A DNA stretch of 64,000 nucleotides from Cavia porcellus (lineage: Eukaryota; Chordata; Mammalia; Rodentia; Caviidae), in contig NW_026947487.1 of assembly GCF_034190915.1 (NCBI RefSeq), forward strand, positions 120,923,201-120,987,200, written 5' to 3'. Position 1 is the stretch's first letter. Every line of letters begins with the position of its first letter. The notes below the pieces were generated by a model. It worked only from the letters and a program-made list of their open reading frames with translations, had not been told where the DNA came from and made no database searches. Positions 22,801-32,635 of the stretch are shown one piece after another. The translations under genes and the position numbers were made by a program.

Positions 22801-25800
22801 ACACCAGGCTTTGAGTCACAGAGACTTAGAACCACAGAGGTGTAAGTCCATACAGACTCTGACTCACACTGTCCCAGATGCTGACAGGTAGAGGACACCT
22901 AGACCTAAATCTACTCAGACCCACCCAGGACAGCACAGGCCTTGACTCACCCATGCCCTATCCCACAAGGCCCAGAGATACACAGAGGTCCAGGTCACAC
23001 AGCATTCTCATCTGGTCAAGGGGCCCCCTCCTTCAGCAGAGCACATCATTGCCTAGACAGTGGGGCTCTTACTTTAGTAGTCCAGACAACAAGGCTCTTA
23101 ATGAGCAGGGGTTCTCAGATGCACTGCAGCCATAGATTCCAATGTTCAGGGAGTTAGCATGAAAAGTATGCTCACCCAGCGGGCATTTTGAATGAAGTGG
23201 CCTGATAGGGCTAGATATGGACTTGGACAGACTGGGAGGTACCTGTGCCTATTGCCACAGGAGTCGGCTCATGCCCACAGGGACTCTTACTAGAATCCCA
23301 CACCTTCTGCTGCTCTGTGTTGCCAAGGTCACCAGGGCAGTTTGCCAGGGGCTTTGGGATGATGCCAGAGCACCTGGCTTTGTCTTAATGGGGTGGGGGT
23401 GGCCTAGTGTTGAAGGGCAGATGTCTTGGCTGAATGGGTTAGAGGAACAGGGGCTCTGGGCTGCCACAAGATCTAGGGCACCTAAGGCACAAAGTCCAGT
23501 GTCTCTCTGATGTCACATAGAGCAGTCAGCCTGATGTCCCTGGGACCCACTCTGTGACCCTGTCACCATGACTCCTAGGCCTTGCTGGTAAACCATGCCC
23601 ACTCACCTTTCCTGTAGCTCATGTCTGCAGACCTGGCACATACCACTGCTGGCCCTGACCTCCACAGGGCATATGTGGGTCCCCTGTGCCTGGCTGAGAT
23701 CCTGTGTGGAGGCGCAGTGGGCATGAGAAGAGGGTGGGAAAGTCTGTGAGAGCTGAGATCTGCAGGAAAACACTGCAAGGGGGCGGGGTGGGCAGTGCTC
23801 CTAGGCCTTCATGTGCCATGGGGACACAGCGCCTCCTGGTGGACATGGGCCCCTGGGAGTGGGCCCCTGCCCAAGACTAGCCACCAGAGAATGGTGACCA
23901 GGTATGCTGTATGGCTCCAATGGAGACACTGCTTTCCCTGGGTATCTCTCTGTTTCCCTGGGTGTCTTTCTGAATCTCAATGCTGGGGCCGAGACACCTG
24001 CATGTCCCGTGTGCCTGGCTGAGCAGCATCCGTGTGGCAGGGGCCATACCTTCCCACCTCACTAGACTAACCAGCTGTATGGTTCCAGATGCTGCAGAGG
24101 CTGGGAGAGGATGAGCCACAGACACAGAAACCACTCGCTGAGCTCGACAACCTCGGACACACAGACTGGGTGAGATGCATCTCTCTTGCCCACACCCAGG
24201 TTGAGTACTAGGCAGCCTGGTACCTGTGGGCTGACAGCCATTCTTTTTCCTCTGGGCCAGGCCCGGCTGTGGGTGCAGCTCATGCGAGAGCTTCGCCATG
24301 GTGTGAAACTTAAGAAGGTACAGGAGCAGGAGTTCAACTCCTTGCCCACCGAGTTCCAGCTCACGCCCTTTGAGATGCTGATGCAGGATATCCGTGCCAG
24401 GAACTACAAGCTGCGCAAGGTTATGGTGAGCCTGCATGGTTCTTGCTTCACCGAGGCTGGCAAGGGCCATGGAGTAGGGACAGGCAGGCTAGCCCTGATT
24501 CTGCTGCTCTGTGTCCCATGGGGAGCACAGTGACAAGGGCAGGGAGAAGGTTGTGGAAGGCCAGGGTGGCCCTGAGGGGACAACTCAGACAAGACTGCAG
24601 CATCTTATATGTTTTACCTGTACTGGCTCTTGGCATTTTATGTCTGTTTGTCTTTTTTTTTTTTTTTTTTTTTTTTGTACCAGGGATCAAACTCATGACT
24701 TTGCATTTGCCAAGCAGGCACTTATACTGCTGAGCTAACCCCCTGACCCCACCTTTATTGTACCAGAAATTGAACTCATAGCCTTGTGCTTGCCAGGCAG
24801 GTGCTGTGCCGCTGAGCTATATCCCCAGCCCTTGTTTTTGTTTTTTTGTTTTTTTTGAGATAGGGTCTTGTTATATGGTTCAGGCTGGCCTTGAACTCAC
24901 AGGTAGTCTAGGTTGGCCTCACTCCTCCCTTAGCCTTCAGATTGCTGGAATGACAGACATAGACCACCAGACCCAGCTTCTTAGCATTTCAGTGGGCCAC
25001 TCCCCCTCATTGACATGACAGCCCTGTGAGGTGGGCACTCCCAGCCACACTTCTAGAAAAATCTAAGGTATAGGAGGCTTGGGTGATTGACTTGGGGATG
25101 CTGCATCCATCTTAATTGCTATATACCTGTCTCAGAGCCATGAGACAGAGGATTGGTATGAAGACCAGGACCTTGAAACCCTTGGTCCTCAGTCTAGCTG
25201 CCCTGTTTCTGGTCTACCTCTAGGTGGATGGGGACATCCCACCCAGGGTGAAGAAAGATGCACACGAGCTCATCCTGGACTTCATCCGCTCCCGGCCTCC
25301 TCTGAAACAGGTATTGGCTCAGCACATACACCTCCAGAGGACCTGGAGACTGGTGCTGCCCTCTGCTTCCACAGGAGGCTGCCTGGCTCTCTGGCCCACA
25401 GGCTGGAAGGCTGGTCCTGGCTCTGGCATGGCATGGCCTGGTGTAGTGTGTGTGGGGTCTTCTCTAGGAGGAAGAGTTTTGGCACAGGTGCCCACTACAC
25501 CCCAGGGCAGCACCCCCTCCCAGCAGGTGGGGATGATACTGAGTGCCCTGGACTCCAGGTAGGTCCCTGCCATCGCCTGCTTTCCCCTGCCCCTTGGTGC
25601 ACACTTCCTTACAGGTCTCTGAGCGCCGGCTTCGCCCACTGCCACAGAAGCAAAGGACCCTACATGAAAGGATTCTGGAGGAGATCAAGCAGGAGCGCAG
25701 GCTGCGGCCTGTGGGGGCCCAGCACCTGGGAACTCGAGGTAGGCAAGGGAAGGGCATGATGGAGGGAGATAACCCCCTATGCGGGCCTGCTGGGGCCCGT

Positions 25801-28800
25801 ACTTCCCCTGGCCAGGTCCCAGACCTGGGGTGATGTCAACCCCATGAGCTCCTGTGGCCATGGGTGATCTGGAACATTGTAGTTTTGCAGGGTTAGACCA
25901 GGACCCTTGTAAAGTTTTAGTGAGAGACAGGTGAGGAGGAAGGGGTCCTGTGCTCTAGTCTTTGACCTGAGTTTGCTATTTTGTACTTTGCACAGTCAAA
26001 TGACAAATCTAAGCATTTAGGAGAGAAAAAATAAAGCAGTGTTTTTAAGTGGGGAAAACCAAGCATTTATTCAGATGTTGAAAACCTGATCTTCCTTGCA
26101 GAATAGAGGAAAAACTCCAGTCCCACTTCTGCTCTGCCTCTGGGAGGTAGGGTGGTTTCCTCCATCGGGCTGGAGTTAAATGGCTGACTGGCCTCAGTTT
26201 CCCCTTCTGTCACGATGGTGCATGTAAAGCTGTGGCTCCTGCTCACTCTTCTGTCCACTGCAGGCTTTGGCTCTCTGCCCTGCATCCTCAACGCCTGCTC
26301 TGGGGATGTCATGACTATTTCCTGTACCAACCTGTCTGTCACGGATATTGGAAGTGGCATTCGGCACCCACGGCCTCGGGTCCTGCTCAAGGCACCCACA
26401 CTGGCTGAGATGGAGGAGATGAATATCTCTGAGGTCAGAGGCATGAAAACCCTAAGGAGGCAGAGCAGGGGTGGGACAAGAAGTACTGGCAAAGCCAGAG
26501 AGCCAGGCAAGCCCTCTCAGCAATTGGAAGTGACCATGGGATACTCAACCAATGGCCTGGGGCTAGCTCTTCTCATAGGTGTGCCAAAGAAAGCTGCACA
26601 TAGACATGATCCCTCATTCTGTGGCCAGACAGCTGAGCACCCCTTGGCTGGAGGGCAAGGTAGTCACAGAGGGGCCCCTTGGCCACCATGGCTGCTGAGT
26701 GCTGCCTTCCCCACCTCTTGGTGGCAGCTATCTTTCAGCCTCCTCCTGTACCAGGTCTGTCCTACCTTGGTCCTTCCGGAAGGCCTCATGGATGGCTTGG
26801 GCATTAAGGCATTTGCCACAAACTGTCCAGGCATGGGAGGGCAGAGCCGGACATGGTGGTAGACACCTATAATATAAGTACTTTGCTAGGCTTAGGCAAG
26901 AAGACTACAAGTTCAAGCTTAGCCTAAGCAATTTAGCGAAGACCTTGTCTCAAGAAAAAGATAAGAGAATGACTGGCAATGTAGCTCAATGGGAAGGCCC
27001 TGGGTTCAATCTCCAATAACACTAAAAACAAAAGAAGAAAAGTGGGAGGACAGCCCAGGATTCTAGACCCAGTAGCGGCCTGAGTCCAGGAAATCAGGAT
27101 GTAGGGGCAGCATGGTTAGGGTGGGCTGTGTCTGACTTGTCTGCAGGAAGAGGAGTCTCCGTGTGGAGAAGTGACACTGAAACGGGATCGCTCCTTCTCC
27201 GAGCATGACCTGGCCCAGCTACGGAGTGAGGTGGCCTCTGGCCTGCAGCCAGCTGTTCCCCACCGGGAAGGGACAGGACTGCCCCAGCCACGGGCAGGCA
27301 GCACACACACCTGGAGGCCCACTGCCTGGGACCAGGGCAAGTGCACCTTGCACCCCAACTGCCCTCCCCTCAGATGCTACCATGGCCCCATGGCCTCTTT
27401 GGGGTTATGGGTCCTGGCCAGCAGCAGCAGCTGGGGTGGGAGGGGTTTGGGCAGGCAGGATACATGGTCCTCTCTACCATAGACAGGTGCAGCCCTTCCC
27501 ACAGGAGAACCTTTTTACTAAATAAGCACCCATGTTCACTGTAAATGGTTCTCTGAGTAACTTATACCCCTCACTCCCATTACTCAGGGATCACTGTTGT
27601 TGCCACACTGGGAAGCAGGCGGGAGCAAGTGCCAGGCACTGGCTAGGCCTCTCCTCTCTATGGGAACTAGAGTCCCTACCAGTAGGGTGTCCACACCAGA
27701 ACCCGACCCATCACCAGTGGCCATTCCATTGCTGCTTTCTCAACAGGGAGCTGAGTACTACACAGTGTCTACGGCCATGCAGGGAGTTCCCCTAGACTGC
27801 ATGTAAGGCTGGCACCCACCCCCAGGGCATATAAGTCTCTGTCAGCCCATGAGCTGCCCAGAGAAACTTCCCTTCCCTAACCACCATGGCCCAGACCAGG
27901 CCAGCTCTAAATCTCGCTGTTGCCCAGCTTCCTCCCATCTGCAGTCTCCCAGAGACTTGAGACCTGGCATGGAAATCCCTCCTCCTGCTACCTGACAGTA
28001 TCCCAAGGAGGAAGGCAGTCCTGTGAGGTGCCCTGTGGCATGCTTGCAGCTGGCTTCATCTCAGGCCTCCAACATGGGCTCAAAACAACAGGTGGTGAAC
28101 TACACAGGTCCCATCAGAGACATGCCTTCCACCTTAAAGCACACGCTGTCCCTTCTCCTTGGGAGCTGCTCTCCTCTTAGCACTCCTGCTGGGCTCCTCA
28201 GGCCTGTGCTCTTCCTCTAGGGTCCTGTCCTGTGAGTGTCCAGGCCCAGTCTGACTCTGGTGCCCCCACAATCAGCAGTGTGAGTTCTGCAGACAGACCT
28301 GACACCTCTGCACCAGACACCAGGCACCTGTGGCTGGTGAGTGACAGTAGAGCTCTCCAATGCCTTTTGATCCTCCCTAAGGCCTCAGCCTGCGAAAGAC
28401 CTTGTAGGTGCTGTGGACTGAAGTCCCAGGGTGACTCTGGAGCAATGTGGGCAGCAGGAGAGTGTGGGCAGAGACCTAATTTTGGTCACCAGAGTGCTGG
28501 TCCCATTAGCTGCAAGCTATGTCTGCCTTGCAACTGAGAGCCTACACCCACTACCTCCTTCAGGTGGGGACTGGAGTCCAAGTGTGTGGCTCTCACCAGG
28601 TAGGTGACAGGAACACTCATGAGTGTGCAAGTGTCAGTGGTGGTTAGTATCACCATTGCTCTGGGGCTTTATAAGAGGCTCAGAGAAGGATGGCATTAGA
28701 TGCTTTGAAGAGTACGAAATGTTTGGTCTTCAGATGTGTGAGAGAGAAAACTGAAAGAAAGAAAGGCCTTTATTGAGGACACTGTAGGGCTGCCAAAGAG

Positions 28801-31800
28801 ATGCAAGCACCCTTTGGAAGCCTCTGGAAAAATTATGAACTTTATTTGAATTTGATAGGGGTGGAGTTAAAGGGGCGGGCGGAATGTTGCATTGACAACT
28901 GATTGGAGGAGCATTGGCTCCTGCGAGGAAAGCAGGAGGATTGACTTTTGGGTTTGCGTGAGAAGGCTGTGAGGCATTGTCCAGTGCCTTGTTAGCCCGC
29001 ACATGGGGAAAAACCTGTCACAAGTTCTGTGTAAAGATGACGCGGTGTTCATCTCAGCCAGAGGGGTGATATGTGCCTCTTTTAGCTTTGGATTAGTTAT
29101 TTCTGCCTGTATTAAAGCTAATTTAGCATCTTAAAGTAACACTTAATATCGTACATGATTATTGAGAGTTAGGAACCGTTCTGAGCTGTGAGGCTGTAGT
29201 GGGGGCTGCTGCCCTGCATGGCCGTGGCAGAGGGCTCAGCCCTGTCACATGGCTTTGTGGGGTTTGCTCAAGTGACCCCTTAACTCGGTAGCTGATGTCA
29301 CTGAGAGGAAAAGTGCTATTCTGTGCTATTCTGTGACCAAGTCCCAGGTGGACACATGTCACTGTTGTGTCACCAAGTCCAGCCCACTCTCACAAGGGAG
29401 GGGATGTCGAGCAGCTACCACCTGAGGAAATGGTAACAGGTTTTAAAGTCTGCAAGTCCCCTGAGTGATTTTTCAGTTTAGACATCTTGGAAATGCTTTC
29501 TGACAAGTTTGGCCACCAACACCAGAAATTCCCACAGCCTTATCCTGCCTAGGCACCTGCTTGCCCTGTACCAGAGAGCAGTATGTTAAAGATTTTTGTG
29601 TGTTGCCTCAGTAGAGCTCAAACACAGAAGAGAGAAAAAGAATTAGGAAGAGCCTGCTCCAAGCTCTGTGCCAGCCCTGGGAGATAAAACCAAGATCACT
29701 CAACAGGAGGCTAGGCAGGTCCCAGAGCTCTGGGTGTGAGGCATCCCATGTAGAATCGGTCCCTGGGGCCAGGTCTGCAATGAGGCAGGGGAGCTCAGGG
29801 CTTAAGGTTTCCAAGGGGAGTGAAGACTAGAGATGGACTCTGTTCAGCTCTGATCAGCCATGGTATGTGTTGCAGGTAGGGATGGGAAAAGGGAGTTCAG
29901 GGGAGGAGGCTGGCAGGGCTAGGATAGGATGTGGGGCTGTAGGAATGGGGAACCCTCCTCAGAAAGTGGCAAAATGATGCCTGCATTCCAGGGAGTTGCC
30001 AGGTGTCTGTCTGGGCTGGGGTCTCTTGGGAAGAAGGGGAGCTTGCTAGGCAACCGTCTGACCCTGCCCCACCCTAGGAGTTTAGCCATCCAGTGGAGAG
30101 CCTGGCCCTGACAGTGGAGGAGGTGGTGGACGTGCGCCGCGTGCTGGTGAAGGCTGAGATGGAAAAGTTTGTCCAGGACAAGGAGCTCTTCAGCAGCTTG
30201 AAGCGGGGGAAGGTGAGGCTCCTGGACAGGGTGGGGTTGGGGGTGCTGCCAGGGCCAGCTGCACTCGAGGCTATGAGCAGGCTGCACTCTAGCCAGGTCT
30301 TTTCTTCTAGGTTTGCTGCTGCTGCCGGGCCCGGTTCTCACTGTTCTCCTGGCCACCCACCTGTCTCTTCTGCAAGAGGTGAGCCTCACAAGGGCACTGT
30401 GGCCACAAGTGAGCAGGGGTAAGAAGAGGTGGGGAGCTGTATCAGACCCTGTGATTGTAGGGATGTTTAGCACACACCACCACAGCTGTGAATGTTGAGT
30501 CTTTCAGTATGGTGGGGAGTGGAATTCTTTTTCAGTCCAAAGGTCTCTTATTTTATACCTATTATGTCATACATTTAGCAGCATTGGGCTCCTTTTCCCT
30601 TTCTTTTAAGATGGGGTCTCACTGAGCACTACATTGCTCAGGCTGGCTTCCAATTTGTGATCTTCCTGTCTCAGCCTCCTGAATAGCTGGGATTAAAGGA
30701 TATGAACTTGAAACCTCCTTTCAAGTAGTTTTCGCAGGGACTTGGGATGTAGCTGAGTGGCAAAACACTTGGCTAGCATGTATTAAGCTCTGCATTTGAT
30801 ACATAGCACTACAAATAACAATAACAAAACATATACATATACCACACAATGTCCTCATAAAGTGTGGTTCTCTGGGTGGAGCAGGCCAGGGCTTCATTGA
30901 AGCCAGGACCTTTTTCTTTGGCTCCCTTTTTCTGTTCATTGTTCTGGACACCACTTTGACCCCTGAGCTTGATGGATTCTCTTGGGGAGCCTCACTCTTA
31001 TCCCATTTGCTGACAGCAATGTGACAGTGCTGAATGACACTGTTGACTCCTCCAGCTTTGCCAGGGTGGCATGCAGAGAGTGTTGCTTCTTCTCACTCCT
31101 TTGATTCTCAGGTGCCATTTTTCTTGGAGATCTGCATGGAGGAGGATGTTTTCTGAGATGCCTGGAGGGCCTATGTCAGGTGCCTCCAACTTCCCCTTGG
31201 TGGTAGCCATTCTGACAAATTCCTAGAAGACGATGGTACCAGCCAAAATGAGTATTTAGAACTAAAATTTTAGGTGTTACTTAAATTAATTTAAATAGCT
31301 AAGGAACTCCCATTTTCAGTCAAGATGGAGTAAACAGGAACCTGCAGCTGAAATAGCCAAATCTCCAAAACCAAAAGATACGAAACAATGGTTTTCAAGA
31401 CATTGGCCATCAGCAGCGCTAGGAAGCAGACCAAGAGTGTCCAGGACACGTGCGCAAGAGGCCAGAGTACTGGGAGTCTCTGGGAAAGTTCCAGGGGAGA
31501 CAGGCACAGAGGGCCTCAGTGACTGGCCTCAGAGAAGCCATCGGACCACTGTGCAGCTTAATGAAAGGAAGTTAGTGGTTGACAAGCTACTGCCCATAGA
31601 CACATTGGCTCACTGCCTGTTTTTTGTTGTTGTTTGTTTGGGTGTTTGTTTGGTTTTCTTTTTGACACAGTCTTGCTATGCAGTTCAGGCTGGCTTTAAA
31701 CTCACTATGTAGCCTAGGTTGGCCTCAAACTCACAGTGATCTCATGCCTCGCCTCCTGAGTGCTGGGATTACAGGTGCCATTGCCAGTTTTGTAAATAAA

Positions 31801-32597
31801 ATGTCACTGGAACACAATCCTATCCGTTCACTTACTTGTTATACTTTTAGATTTACCTATAATGTTTACTCTCTTGCCCTCACAGAAAAAGTTTTCTTAT
31901 CCCGTCCAAAAGACTTAAAGAAACAGTGCTTGTACCTAGGGTTTGTTTCTATTAGACATAACCAAAATGTCATAATTCACAGGGCACCAGTAGGACACAC
32001 AGGAAGGTCCTGCCTCCCTGGGGCAGAATCAACTCCAATTTTTTTTTTTTTTTTGTCTTTTTCATTTTATCAGTAACGGGGATCGAACTCACGACTGCCT
32101 GCTTTCAAGGCAGGTGCTTATGCCACTGAGCTAAACCCCCAGGCCCCTCAACTCCAATTCTAAGTAGTCCCAGACTGAGCATCAATCCAAGGGAGACTGA
32201 TGAGTCATCAAAGCAAGACCCAACACACCAGCCTGTTCCAATTTGTATGTGTGTCTGCTGCAAGGAAAAATAAATCCTCAACTAGTTACTTCACGATTTA
32301 TCTCAGTAGATAAAACTGCTAGGTGTGGTGGCCCATGCCTGTAATCCCAGCATTTGGGAGGCTAAGGCAGGAGGATTTCAATAATTTCAAGGCCAACCTG
32401 GGCTACATAGTGAGTTCAAGGCCAGGCTGAAGTACATGAGAGATATCTGTCTCAAAAAAACAAATCCAAAATAATATAAAATAAAAAGTAGTTTGAGGGG
32501 CTGGGGATTTAGCTCAGCGGCATAAGCGCCTGCCTTGCAAGCAGGCAGTCGTGAGTTCGATCCCCGGTACCGATAAAAAGGGGAAAAGGGAAAAAGA

Positions 32598-32635
<38 letters not shown>

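Larger units (their letters stand above)
19629..24088 (+). other. SPIRE2 intron 3
   Basis: 4.5 kb, half of it the MaLR-like provirus and the degenerate tandem repeat. 19629-20160 and 23010-24088 show nothing recognisable. Confidence 0.75.

Noticed and set aside
26215..26862. 215-codon frame running through SPIRE2 exon 8
   Set aside because: Only the part from 26264 to 26433 is exon. Both ends are intronic and carry splice sites at the expected places.
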